A stretch of DNA of 64,000 nucleotides from Synergistaceae bacterium UBA6083 (lineage in GTDB: Bacteria; Synergistota; Synergistia; Synergistales; 79-D21): positions 1 through 64,000 of the forward strand of contig DIXJ01000002.1 of the NCBI GenBank assembly GCA_002436015.1. Reading direction: 5' to 3'. Position numbers and translations under genes: made by a program. This document shows positions 44,301 to 52,383 of the stretch, piece by piece (position 1 is the stretch's first letter; each line of letters starts with the position of its first letter). Below the pieces are notes generated by a model. The model saw only the letters and a list, made by a program, of their open reading frames with translations. It made no database searches and was not told the origin of the DNA.

Positions 44301-44378
44301 CCCGACAAGCGGGAAAAAGCGACTGAAACGGTACTCCAGCAAGCGGAACTGCTTTGCGGGGAGTGGCTGGGGAAATAA
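41304..44378 (+). CDS. hsdR: Type I restriction endonuclease subunit HsdR
   Basis: The protein has 1024 residues. The N-terminal PD-(D/E)XK nuclease is visible as RRPDIVVFLNGLPLAVIELKN near residues 145-165 (Asp, then E-x-K), shown here across its ends. The translocase core follows: GSGKSLTMV near 303, IADEAHRSQYD near 405, GFTGTPIE near 430 and motif VI-like QAIARVNRVFGDKPG near 655. HsdR pulls DNA past the bound complex and cuts it far from the site. It ends the hsdM-hsdS-mrr-unknown-hsdR operon and appears complete. Confidence 0.95.
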   Translation: MVPHLIVEDTVEQASIEWFQYLGYDYRFGLDIAPGELLAERSFYRDVILEGRFRGALKRFNPELPQEILEDVMKKVIHPGEPTLLSNNRVFHKMLSDGLEMDGLDRKTGRIRGYRVVLVDYENPENNDWLVVNQFTIQENKHNRRPDIVVFLNGLPLAVIELKNVADEQATVIKAFKQLQTYKAEIPSLFNTNEILAASDGVKTRIGSLTSGKERFAPWRTIDGLELDPKGMLSLEVMVRGLFDKERFLDYVRNFAVFEEENGVVHKKIAGYHQFHATRQAVASTLHAIRGDRRAGVVWHTQGSGKSLTMVCYARKLIMEPAMGNPTLVVLSDRNDLDGQLFGVFSRCRDALRQTPKQAGSRAELREFLSVPSGGIVFTTIQKFFPEEKGDTYPMLSDRRNIVVIADEAHRSQYDFIDGFAKHMRDALPHASFIGFTGTPIETADKNTKAVFGDYVSVYDIKQAVEDNATVPIYYESRLAKLSLDEKEKPRIDKDFEEVTEGEEMTVQEKLKTKWAQLEAVVGSEKRIELIARDLVKHFEDRLSALDGKGMVVCMSRRICVDLYNEIVKLRPAWHETEDKEGFLKVVMTGSASDDTEWQPHIRDRKRREELAGLFKDPSTGFKLVIVRDMWLTGFDAPSLHTMYVDKPMKNHGLMQAIARVNRVFGDKPGGLIVDYLGLAEDLKKAMATYTESKGRGEVCIDQEEALKILEREIEVCRDILFGCDSLALRAASPKAHLANLPIVIEHILDQEDGKENWIKAVDKVSKAFALAVPLDGALALRDEVAYYQTIKAALVKRVKPDRHDPEDLEPAIRQIVSQALTTGPVIDLFDAAGLKKPDISLLSEEFLEQVKAMPQRNLAVELLRRLLDDEIKVRSRRYLVQSRSFADLLERTLRKYKNRAIETVEVIQELIDLAKNMTEALSRGKNLGLSEDELAFYDALETSDSAVEILGDETLKKIAQELTDQIRRNVSIDWTMKEQVRAKLRVMAKRILKKYNYPPDKREKATETVLQQAELLCGEWLGK

Positions 44379-44529
44379 GCCGGCTTGTGGAAGCACTCTG
44401 GTGTTAATTCCAGATGTAACTTGTAGGAGAGGTAAGCCCCGGTCGGTGTCTTTATTGAAGATCAAGGTTGTACCTGATTTTGGGATAGGTAAGCCACTGC
44501 AGGACAGGTTCCTTGAGGAGGTGCCATGA

Positions 44530-47500
44530 ATGGCAAGTGTAATTGAAGCGGTGGAACAGGTCCTTTCTGCGGTGAAGGCGGCCTATCAGGGTTGGGAGAG
44601 TCTTGACGACCCTGGTTTTATCAAGGAAGAACTCACCTATAAGAGAAATGCCGTGGAAAAAGCCCGACAGTTACTTTCCCGGGAGGAATCTTCCCGGTTG
44701 CTCGCCCAGGGCGATTTTGAGGAAATCCGTTCACGGTTGAAAATTGTCGCTAATGGCACCAACCTTCTCTACCGTTCGCAGCCTCTCAATTCTGACGTCG
44801 CCATCCTTTTCCAGTCTGAAAGCGAATTTTCCGAAATAGCCCGCGAGATCTATGACCTCCTTTACGGGGAGGGCGATTCGGCGGAGCGTCTCGAGAAATT
44901 TATCGCCTTTGAAACGGCCCACGGCTACAAGGCGACTTGGCCCTTCCCGACTTACCTGCTATTCCTGCTCAATCCCGGATCGGATTTCTTCGTCAAGCCG
45001 ACGGTCGTGCAATGGTTGCTGGAAGCTTCAGGTGCCTCTTTCCAGTACTCTTCAAAGCCTTCGGGGGAGTTCTACAGATCCTTGCTGGGCCTCCTTGAGG
45101 AACTCAGGGGGGCCTTGGCGGAAAAAGGTACCGTCTGTTCGGACATGGTGGACCTCCAGAGCCTGGTCTGGGTGGCCCATAACCAAAACAAACAGAAGGC
45201 GGAGAATAGGGAGTTTCTCGGCCTGTGGGGACAATTCAGAAAAGAGTACTTGGAAATGGAGAAGGGGCGGAGTCACGTAGAGCAAAACCTGAAGGCCAGA
45301 GAAGCGGCAAGGGCTGCCTATCAAAAAGCATTGAACGAGGAGAAAGCGGGAACAAGCATAACCGAAACGGTGATAAGGGGGTTCCTCCCGTACAGGGACA
45401 CGAAAACCAACGCGGAAGCCGGTTACTGGTGTTCCCCGCCTTGGGTTTTCAATGCAGATGTTCGGGCTTTTTTCGCTTCCAAGGGCTGGAACTGGGATTG
45501 GGATGCGTTCGCGAAAGACTTGTTTGACTTCGTAAGGGATTCCGTCAAGAATCCCGATAGCCTTGAGGAGAATAGCCGTCGGTTTTTGGGCAAGGGTTAC
45601 AAGGGGCTTCAGGCCGCTTCGCTGTCGCCGATCCTGAACGCCCTGGCCCCAGAGAATTTCCTCGTCGTAAACCTCAAGTCGTTGAAAACGCTGGAGCGGT
45701 TTGGGAAAAAATCCCATGCTCAGACGATTGAAGAATATGCAAGAACCAACGAGGATCTTTTCACCCTGTACCGGGATTGGGAAGATCTGGGGCTTCTCGA
45801 AAGCCTAGATACCGCGATCCTTCCCTGGACGGACTATTTTGACATCTTCTGTCACTGGCTGATGGCCGAGAAAAACTACTTCGACACGAAGTTCTGGAAG
45901 ATCGCACCGGGAAAAAACGCCAAATATTGGGATGAATGGAAAGAAAAGTCGATCATTGCCGTCGGGTGGAGTGATTTCGGAGACCTTTCTTCTGTCAAGA
46001 AGAAAGAAGAATTTGACCGTGTCGCTGAAGAGTACCTGAAAAGACACCCTGAGGATACGAAGATAGGAGTCAGCCAGGTTTGGAGATTCATTAGTTCGAT
46101 CTCCATCGGTGATCGGGTGGTTGCCAATGAGGGAACCAGAAAAATCCTGGGCATCGGGACGGTTACCGGCAAGTACCGCTATGAGCCGGACTTGCTGTAT
46201 AGCCACGTGATACCTGTCACCTGGGATGACCTTTGCTACCGGAAAACCGATGAAACAGCTTGGGTAAAAACGCTCATCGAGTTGCCTAGGGAGAAGTTCG
46301 AAAATTTGGAAAAGCTTCCCTCAACACCTCCTGAACCTACGAAGCGTGTAAATAAAGTCGAAAAAAGGCTTCGATCTTATTACCCGGAGGAGGAAGACCT
46401 ACGGCGCGCCTGTAATCTCTTTGCTGATGCCGTGGAAAAAGCCGATGTCGAAAATCCTTCGAGTTGGTGCGCCACGTTCCTCAAGGATCGAATACGCCTC
46501 AACGTTGGCCGGGCGGCTACAATTGACTGTCTGCCTGGAAGCCTGCGCATTTCGGTGATTGAAGAGGAAGTTCCAGGAGAGGTACGAGAGGAGTGGAAGG
46601 AATACGAAAATCCTCTCTTTGTCTTCCGATCGATTCAAGAAAAGACAATCGGTTACGATCTTCCCAGCGCGGTTCTGAAAACGCATGAATCCTTGCTGGG
46701 AGAATTGACCGGATCCTTTATTTCAAAAGCAGCGAAAGCGGTAGAAATTTCGCCTTATGGAGCCTTCCACGAGCCGGAGATTGTGGATTTTCTCTCGGAA
46801 TTCTTGCATAGAGATTTGCCCTCTCACCCGAAATTTACATATTCTCCCCAGGCAGAAATAAGTTTTAATATCCGTGCATTCAAACTCCTCCAGATGCTCC
46901 AAGAACGACCGGAGGTTGGGGTTTATCTCGAACATACCGGAGAGTTCCAGAAGGAAGTGGAAACACCGGTAAAGGGAATCCTTGAAAGGGTCGCTTCCAG
47001 CATGAAAGAAGAAACAAAGCGGATCCTGGAAACCGAGAAAGACCTTTTTTCACGGATACCCAAAAGCGAAAATCCGGAAGGCCCAGCAAACCCGTTCTTC
47101 GGCGGTAGCTTTTACCTTAAGGGTAACAGCCGGGAAGAGGGGTTCCAACTTTACATCTTGCTGACATCGGAAGGCTTGAAAGCAGGGCTGTCTTTCAAGG
47201 GGAAGCGGACTTCGGAGCAAACTCGTTTTGGAGTAAACCTGGAAAAACATGGAGCGGAATTGAATAAACTACTCCCCTCCTGGTGGGAAACTCCGGCCCT
47301 TGTTCTGGAGGAAAAGGAACGGGAACCTGAAGCGGCCATGGGGTTTCTTGCTCGCTGGGTTTCAAACCCGGACCAAATGGGAGGAGACAATCTCTCCAGG
47401 TTCTGGGAGCGGGAACATCTCATCGAAATGGACCATGAAGTTCTAGTCAAAGAGGTACAGACCCTTTTCAATGACCTGTTCCCCTTCATTCTTTTGGGGC

Positions 47501-48420
47501 TCGAAGACGACCCCATGCCCAGGATTAGAGAATGGATCGGTTTAGATCCGGTCATACAGCAAGTCCAGACCCTTCCGATTTACTCACTCCAGGAGATCGC
47601 CGATAGAACAGGCTATCCCTTGGCCGATCTGGGAAAATGGAAACGTTCCCTTGAAAGAAAGAAGCAGGCCGTTTTTTATGGGCCTCCGGGAACAGGGAAG
47701 ACTTTCATTGCCAGGGAAATGGCCCGACACCTCGTCGGAGGCGGCAAGGGTTCTTTCGAGGTGGTCCAGTTTCACCCGTCCTATGCCTACGAGGACTTTA
47801 TCGAGGGGATCCGGCCGGCCGTCAGGGGAGAGGCCGACCTCGTCTACGAAGTAAAGCCAGGGACCTTCCTCGAGTTCTGCCGGAAGGCGGAAGTGGCTGA
47901 AGGTGATCCCTGTGTCCTTATTGTGGATGAAATCAACCGGGCCCCTCTTTCCCGGGTGTTCGGGGAGCTCATGTACCTTCTCGAGTACAGGGGAGAAACG
48001 GTCAACCTTGCCTCAGGCAGAAGATTCTCCATTCCCGAAAACGTCTTTCTGATCGGGACGATGAACACGGCAGATCGGTCCATCGCGCTCGTCGATCATG
48101 CGCTGAGGAGGCGTTTCGCCTTCATTTCCCTCTTCCCCCGCTTCGGAGTGCTGGCCCATTACCACGAAAGGCAAAAAACAGGGTTTTACCTGGAAGGCTT
48201 GGTCGAGATGCTGGAAAAGCTGAACAAGGCCATTGGGGACCCGAATTTCAGCATCGGGGTTTCCTTCTTCATGCGACAGAACCTTGCGGATGAGCTGGAA
48301 GATATCTGGAGGATGGAGATCGAACCCTACCTGGAGGAATATTTCTACGAAAAGAACGGGATGGTCGACGATTTCCGCTGGGAAAAGATTGAGTCCGTCA
48401 TCTTTCCGAAAGTGCCATGA
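44530..48420 (+). CDS. mcrB: McrB-type GTPase of a McrBC restriction system, very large N-terminal region
   Basis: The protein has 1296 residues. The C-terminal AAA+ domain is McrB: GPPGTGKTF near 1052, LIVDEINRAPLSRVFGELM near 1135 and the family signature GTMNTADRSIALVDHALRRR near 1176. Upstream of it, residues 460-590 resemble an EVE/PUA-like base-reading domain (IAVGWSDFGDLS, GDRVVANEGTRKILGIGTV). Residues 680-900 look like the DUF3578/MrcB N-terminal module. McrBC cuts DNA carrying modified cytosines; the N-terminal parts set which modification is read. The long N-terminus (over 1000 residues before the ATPase) is unusual. ATG 44530 follows GAGGAGGTG. Confidence 0.9.
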   Translation: MASVIEAVEQVLSAVKAAYQGWESLDDPGFIKEELTYKRNAVEKARQLLSREESSRLLAQGDFEEIRSRLKIVANGTNLLYRSQPLNSDVAILFQSESEFSEIAREIYDLLYGEGDSAERLEKFIAFETAHGYKATWPFPTYLLFLLNPGSDFFVKPTVVQWLLEASGASFQYSSKPSGEFYRSLLGLLEELRGALAEKGTVCSDMVDLQSLVWVAHNQNKQKAENREFLGLWGQFRKEYLEMEKGRSHVEQNLKAREAARAAYQKALNEEKAGTSITETVIRGFLPYRDTKTNAEAGYWCSPPWVFNADVRAFFASKGWNWDWDAFAKDLFDFVRDSVKNPDSLEENSRRFLGKGYKGLQAASLSPILNALAPENFLVVNLKSLKTLERFGKKSHAQTIEEYARTNEDLFTLYRDWEDLGLLESLDTAILPWTDYFDIFCHWLMAEKNYFDTKFWKIAPGKNAKYWDEWKEKSIIAVGWSDFGDLSSVKKKEEFDRVAEEYLKRHPEDTKIGVSQVWRFISSISIGDRVVANEGTRKILGIGTVTGKYRYEPDLLYSHVIPVTWDDLCYRKTDETAWVKTLIELPREKFENLEKLPSTPPEPTKRVNKVEKRLRSYYPEEEDLRRACNLFADAVEKADVENPSSWCATFLKDRIRLNVGRAATIDCLPGSLRISVIEEEVPGEVREEWKEYENPLFVFRSIQEKTIGYDLPSAVLKTHESLLGELTGSFISKAAKAVEISPYGAFHEPEIVDFLSEFLHRDLPSHPKFTYSPQAEISFNIRAFKLLQMLQERPEVGVYLEHTGEFQKEVETPVKGILERVASSMKEETKRILETEKDLFSRIPKSENPEGPANPFFGGSFYLKGNSREEGFQLYILLTSEGLKAGLSFKGKRTSEQTRFGVNLEKHGAELNKLLPSWWETPALVLEEKEREPEAAMGFLARWVSNPDQMGGDNLSRFWEREHLIEMDHEVLVKEVQTLFNDLFPFILLGLEDDPMPRIREWIGLDPVIQQVQTLPIYSLQEIADRTGYPLADLGKWKRSLERKKQAVFYGPPGTGKTFIAREMARHLVGGGKGSFEVVQFHPSYAYEDFIEGIRPAVRGEADLVYEVKPGTFLEFCRKAEVAEGDPCVLIVDEINRAPLSRVFGELMYLLEYRGETVNLASGRRFSIPENVFLIGTMNTADRSIALVDHALRRRFAFISLFPRFGVLAHYHERQKTGFYLEGLVEMLEKLNKAIGDPNFSIGVSFFMRQNLADELEDIWRMEIEPYLEEYFYEKNGMVDDFRWEKIESVIFPKVP

Positions 48421-49607
48421 GCCGGTTCTCGTTTGTCGAGTGGGAAGCAGCGAAACTCCCAAAGGATGCCCTCGGTGAAACCGAGGCCCTATTCCTGGAC
48501 AAGGAACACCGATCCTATTTCGACGTGAAGGGGCCTTCCTTCCTGAATGGCCACGTCTGGGACATCTGCCCGAAGGGGATTGCCGGGGTTATTCCCCTGG
48601 GGCCGGAAACGGTTTTCCACATCCAGCCCAAGGCCCCCCTTTCCAACCTCTTCGGGATGATGGAGGTTGCCTACGGCTTTCAGGGCAAATTCCTTCAGGG
48701 GCTGACCAGCCTGGGTGCGATGGAGGACATGTATTCGAGGCTCGCCGGACTCCTAGCGGCCAAGTCCCTGGAAAGATCCAGGAAAGGCCTTTTCCGGGAT
48801 TACCTCAGCCGCCGGGACGATCTTGCCGCGGTGCGGGGCAGGATCGATTTCGGCAGGCTATCCTCCCATCCCGCGGGTGTTTCCCTTCCCTGCCGGTTCG
48901 AGGAACACACGGCCGATGTTACGGAGAACCGCCTGGTGGCCTGGACCCTGGGCCTCCTGATGGGGCATTTCCTGTCCTCAGGCGACGAGGAACTCAAGCC
49001 CCGCCTGAGAAAAGCCTTCCACGCCTACTCCGGGAGAGCGGAACTGGTGCCCTGCACGGGCCGGGACTGCCTTTCCGTCGTCTATAACCGCCTGAACGAG
49101 GATTACCGGCCTCTCCATGCCCTTTGCCGGTTTTTCCTGGAAAATTGCGGCCCCTCCATGCGCGAAGGCGAGAGGAAGATGCTCCCGTTCTTGGTGAACA
49201 TGGACCTTCTTTTCGAATCCTTCGTCGCGGAGTGGCTGAAGAAAAACCTCCCCGCCGGATGGCGGCTCTCCTTGCAAAAGAAAGTTAATCTCTCCGAGGA
49301 CGGATGGATCCAGGGACAGATCGATATGGTCCTTTACGAGGGAGGAACGATGAGAGCGGTCCTCGACACGAAATACAAGATGGCCGATAAGCCCTCGTCC
49401 GAGGATTTCAACCAGGTGGTGGTCTATGCCCTCTCACAGGAAGTCACGGAGGCGATCCTCATTTACCCGTTCCTTCCCAAGGGTCAGAGCAGCACAAAGA
49501 CGAAAAACGGCATCACCGTCCGGATTCTGGGTTTCCCGCTGGATGGGGATTTGGACGAAGCGGGTCGGGCTTTGTTAAGAGGGCTTGAACTCGAAACTTT
49601 GGCATAG
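48417..49607 (+). CDS. mcrC: McrC nuclease subunit
   Basis: The protein has 396 residues and overlaps mcrB by four bases. The N-terminal half is the McrB-contacting part. The C-terminal nuclease has QGQIDMVLYEGG and AVLDTKYK near residues 300-325, the PD-(D/E)XK catalytic Asp and Asp-x-Lys. NQVVVYALSQ then gives the usual following helix. McrC activates the GTPase ring and cuts the DNA between two modified sites. Full length for the family. Confidence 0.92.
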   Translation: MSRFSFVEWEAAKLPKDALGETEALFLDKEHRSYFDVKGPSFLNGHVWDICPKGIAGVIPLGPETVFHIQPKAPLSNLFGMMEVAYGFQGKFLQGLTSLGAMEDMYSRLAGLLAAKSLERSRKGLFRDYLSRRDDLAAVRGRIDFGRLSSHPAGVSLPCRFEEHTADVTENRLVAWTLGLLMGHFLSSGDEELKPRLRKAFHAYSGRAELVPCTGRDCLSVVYNRLNEDYRPLHALCRFFLENCGPSMREGERKMLPFLVNMDLLFESFVAEWLKKNLPAGWRLSLQKKVNLSEDGWIQGQIDMVLYEGGTMRAVLDTKYKMADKPSSEDFNQVVVYALSQEVTEAILIYPFLPKGQSSTKTKNGITVRILGFPLDGDLDEAGRALLRGLELETLA

Positions 49608-49638
49608 GTTCCAGAGGATTGTTCGAGGGAGGCGATTC

Positions 49639-50800
49639 CATGATTTCCCGCGGGTTGATCGAACGGATCTTTTCGGCCTTCAGCATCGAGCGGTGGAACG
49701 ACCATCCCCGGCCGCTCAGCCTGACCGAGATGGACAAGCAGGCGCACAAGGCGATCATCGCGGTCTCCATCGCCTGCTCGATGGACGGGATGGCCCAAAA
49801 GCTGCCGGAGGTCGTGGAGGGGCTGGTCTACGGTTTCCTGCAGCGCGCGGTCCTGACCGACATGAAACCCCCGGTCTTCTACTGGCTGATGGAGACGAGC
49901 AAGCCGGCGGTGGACGATTTCGTGCTGAAGACGCTGGAGAAGGACACCGGCGCCCTGAAAGGGGATTTCCACCGGGCCTTCGGGGACTTCCTCGTTTCGG
50001 GACCGGCCGACGCGGAGGTCGAGCGCGTGCTGGGGGCCGCCCATTACCTGGCGACGCTGTGGGAGTTCGACCTGATCGCCCCCCTGAGCCAGAAGCTTTA
50101 CGGGTTCGAGGAGACGCAGGCTAGGATCAAAAGCCAGCTCTTGAAATACCGGGACATCCCCCTGGTGGAGGAGAAGATCGCGTCCGCGGCCATGGCGGAA
50201 AAGGAGAAAGGCCTGGCGGCTTTCGTGGACCTGGCGGGACAGCTCCGGTTCCAGAAACGCTGGACGGGAACCCCGCGGGTCCCGGAGACCTCCGTGCTGG
50301 GACACGCCCTGTTCGTCGCGCTCATGGCCTTTTTCCTCTCGTCCGAGGCTGGGAGTTGCCGGGACCGGTCGACCTGGAACTTCATCGCCGGGCTGTTCCA
50401 CGACCTGCCCGAAGTGTTGACGCGGGACATCATTTCGCCGATCAAGCGGAACGTCGAGGGGCTGGAAGGCCTGCTCAAGACCTACGAGGAAACGATGATG
50501 GAGGAGCGGATCGTCCCGCTTCTGCCCGAGCGGATGCGGGGCCTCGCCAGGGAGCTGACGGCGCGGGAGTTCGAGGACCGCGAGTTCGAAATGGAGGGGG
50601 TCCCCGGGAAGGTCCGCATCGACGGGACCCTGGTCAACTACTGCGACAAGTTCGGGGCCTTCATCGAGGCCGCCCTGTCGATGAGGCACGGGATCCGGTC
50701 GAGCCACCTGGAGGCCGGCTATTCGAGCTTCCTGAAGGATTACGGGAATTTCCGCTTCGGTGAGGAGAACCTGGCCTACCTGGCGGACTACTTCAGGTGA
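49639..50800 (+). CDS. HD-domain phosphohydrolase-like protein
   Basis: The protein has 386 residues. The C-terminal half has a complete HD metal set: His in GHALFVALMAFFL near 222, HDLPE near 254 and the late Asp in YCDKFGAF near 335, as in the YfbR-like HD_3 group that dephosphorylates nucleotides. The N-terminal half (QAHKAIIAVSIAC, FLQRAVLTDMKPP) resembles the same fold but lacks the HD pair, so this looks like a degenerate plus an active domain. Such enzymes can control nucleotide pools; in a defence island a dNTP-depleting role is possible. ATG 49639 follows GAGGGAGG. Confidence 0.78.
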
Positions 50801-50958
50801 GGGAAAAAGCGCGAATTTCCGGTTGCGAAGCCCGCATCAATGAAAGCGGGTATCCCCTTACCCGGAGCCTTATTATCAAAAAGGGCCCTTTTTTAAAATA
50901 AGGCTCTCTCCGAGGGGCCCTTATTATCCTGGCGGATAATAAGGAACCTCGTTTTTTT
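50797..50958 (+). repeat. Dispersed repeat copy A with a terminator hairpin
   Basis: The segment GTGAGGGAAAAAGCGCGAAT, then TTCCGG, GCGAAGCC and the core CCTTATTATC recurs in nearly the same order at 53719 (copy B). In this copy two hairpins follow: GAGCCTTATT/AATAAGGCTC (50865-50906), and CGAGG..CCTTATTATCC/GGATAATAAGG..CCTCG (50911-50951) with seven T residues, a good terminator for the HD gene. The rest of the 343-base gap to 51143 holds the operators listed next. Confidence 0.7.
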
Positions 50959-51015
50959 GGGCTCTCCCCTAGCATCCGGGGTGGTGCTGTGCATGGTCGA
51001 GCCATTTTAGGGGAC

Positions 51016-51123
51016 CTCGCTAACCAACAAGAATGTATAATATTGATACGTGTTGGTTAGCGAGTCGGAATGGGAGGGTTGCTAACCAACAAAAAGGCTA
51101 TATACTAGATATAGTTGGTTAAC
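51016..51123 (+). promoter_or_regulatory. Two operator-promoter modules with four CTAACCAACA boxes
   Basis: Box 1 CTCGCTAACCAACA (51016-51029) and its exact complement TGTTGGTTAGCGAG (51051-51064) enclose TATAAT (51036-51041). Box 3 GCTAACCAACA (51081-51091) and the near complement AGTTGGTTAAC (51113-51123) enclose TATACT (51101-51106), with TTGCTA (51079-51084) as -35. Each -10 box is framed by an inverted repeat, so a dimeric repressor would shut both promoters. The likely repressor is one of the two proteins coded directly downstream. Confidence 0.75.
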
Positions 51124-51143
51124 ATGGAAAGGAGGGAAGCCCA

Positions 51144-51467
51144 ATGCCCAACCGGTTTGTCAAACAGGAGAAGGAGAGCATCATCCGCGGCATCCTGCGG
51201 GAAGAACTCGACCGGTCGCAGCGGATGGAGGCTCTGTACCTGAAGGAGATGGAGTCCATGCCGAAAGGGTCCCTCCAGGTGAAGATCATCCGGGGGCGGG
51301 AGTATCTCTATCGCTGCTTCCGCGACGGGAAAAAGGTGAAGAGCGTTTTCGTTCCTCGGGACGAAGCTAAGAAGATCGGCGAGAGCATCCAAAGGCGCAG
51401 GGAAATCGAATCCAGCCTGAAACGGCTTCGGGCAGATCGTGAACTGGCCAGGAAGGTCCTGCGATGA
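51144..51467 (+). CDS. Small basic protein, probable antitoxin/repressor of the pair
   Basis: The protein has 107 residues, is highly charged, and is mostly helical at both ends with a short beta centre: MPKGSLQVKIIRGREYLYRC, FRDGKKVKSVFVPRDEAKKI. The LPKGSL-like turn followed by K-x-x-G-R-x-Y-x-Y recurs in many small uncharacterised proteins, but I do not know a named function. The last 40 residues may form a coiled coil (RREIESSLKRLRADRELARK). First of a two-gene operon behind four repeated operators; overlaps the next gene by four bases. AAGGAGGGAA precedes the ATG. Confidence 0.65.
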   Translation: MPNRFVKQEKESIIRGILREELDRSQRMEALYLKEMESMPKGSLQVKIIRGREYLYRCFRDGKKVKSVFVPRDEAKKIGESIQRRREIESSLKRLRADRELARKVLR

Positions 51468-52153
51468 GCCCGGTGCCAAACGAACAGCGGAAAGCCTTCC
51501 GTATGGCCATGGAGGCCTTGGAGGAAACGGGCCTTCTCGGGTTCATCCTGGTCATTGGAAGCTGGGCAGAGTATCTCTACCAGGAGGCTTTCCCCGGCAA
51601 AGGTTTCGAGATGAGCCTCCGGACGCGTGACGTGGATCTCTTCCTGGAGAAAATGAGAAAACCCCCGGAACCTGCGGGGCTGGTCGAGGCGCTCAAGAAG
51701 CGGGGATACCTACTGGATATCGATCGTGTCACTGGGGCTGGGAGGTTCTACCGTGAGGACCTTCTCGAGCTGCAGTTTCTTGTTCGGGCGCTGGGATCGG
51801 CTACGGAGCTATCATACGACGTCCCGGCCCTTTCCGTGCGAGCCGAGGGGCTAAGGGACCTGGACATCTTTTCCCTGGATCCCGTTACGGTGCGCTGGGA
51901 GGGGTATTCTGTCCGGATTCCCGCACCCGAGGCCTTTGTTCTCCAGAAGTTGCTGATCCTGGATGAGCGCCAGGGGTGGAAACGGGAAAAGGATATAGAG
52001 GCGATTCGCATGGTCCTTGTTCATCTGGTGAACCCGACAGCTCTGGCAATGCGCTTTGGGCTTCTGTCAAAGGCACGGAAAAAACGCATCCTTGCAAACG
52101 CCGGAGAATGGGGAATCGTCCTTCCGATACCCGAGGAAATCAGAAGATCGTAG
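51464..52153 (+). CDS. Nucleotidyltransferase-fold protein, AbiEii/MNT-like toxin candidate
   Basis: The protein has 229 residues. The nucleotidyltransferase core is visible as VIGSWAEYLYQEAF near 32 and TRDVDLFL near 54, i.e. G-S and D-x-D, then a strand LQFLVRALGS and a segment PEAFVLQKLLILDERQGWKREKDIEAI (described by its ends) in which the Lys and Asp match AbiEii-type toxins. Such toxins add nucleotides to tRNA 3' ends. The partner gene overlaps its start by four bases. Together with the operator array this looks like a toxin-antitoxin pair, though the partner is not a standard AbiEi. Confidence 0.65.
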   Translation: MSPVPNEQRKAFRMAMEALEETGLLGFILVIGSWAEYLYQEAFPGKGFEMSLRTRDVDLFLEKMRKPPEPAGLVEALKKRGYLLDIDRVTGAGRFYREDLLELQFLVRALGSATELSYDVPALSVRAEGLRDLDIFSLDPVTVRWEGYSVRIPAPEAFVLQKLLILDERQGWKREKDIEAIRMVLVHLVNPTALAMRFGLLSKARKKRILANAGEWGIVLPIPEEIRRS

Positions 52154-52318
52154 GGGCAAGGCTTGGCCGATTACATTCCCCCCTTGAAAAGGACAATTTT
52201 TTGAAATAAGGCTCCAGTGATTTTTACCCTCCCGGCGAGGCTCGCCCTCCGCCAGTACCCCCTTCCTATTGCAGGTTCAACATCGAACACAATCATAAAT
52301 AAATAATAAACCGGCTTG

Positions 52319-52347
52319 TTGACATGATAATAGCAAGCGCGTTTAAT
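52319..52347 (+). promoter_or_regulatory. Promoter of the ammonium transporter gene
   Basis: TTGACA (52319-52324), 17 bases, TTTAAT (52342-52347). The spacer 52154-52318 before it has a short segment AAATAAGGCTC like part of repeat A and an AT-rich stretch; no gene is visible there. Confidence 0.65.
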
Positions 52348-52383
52348 CTATTGGACTCTGATCACCAAACTGGGGGGGTGCAC

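Noticed and set aside
51464..52153. Reading the nucleotidyltransferase as a classical AbiE system
   Set aside because: The upstream partner lacks the winged-helix and antigen-like domain of AbiEi, so only a looser AbiEii/MNT-like label is justified.
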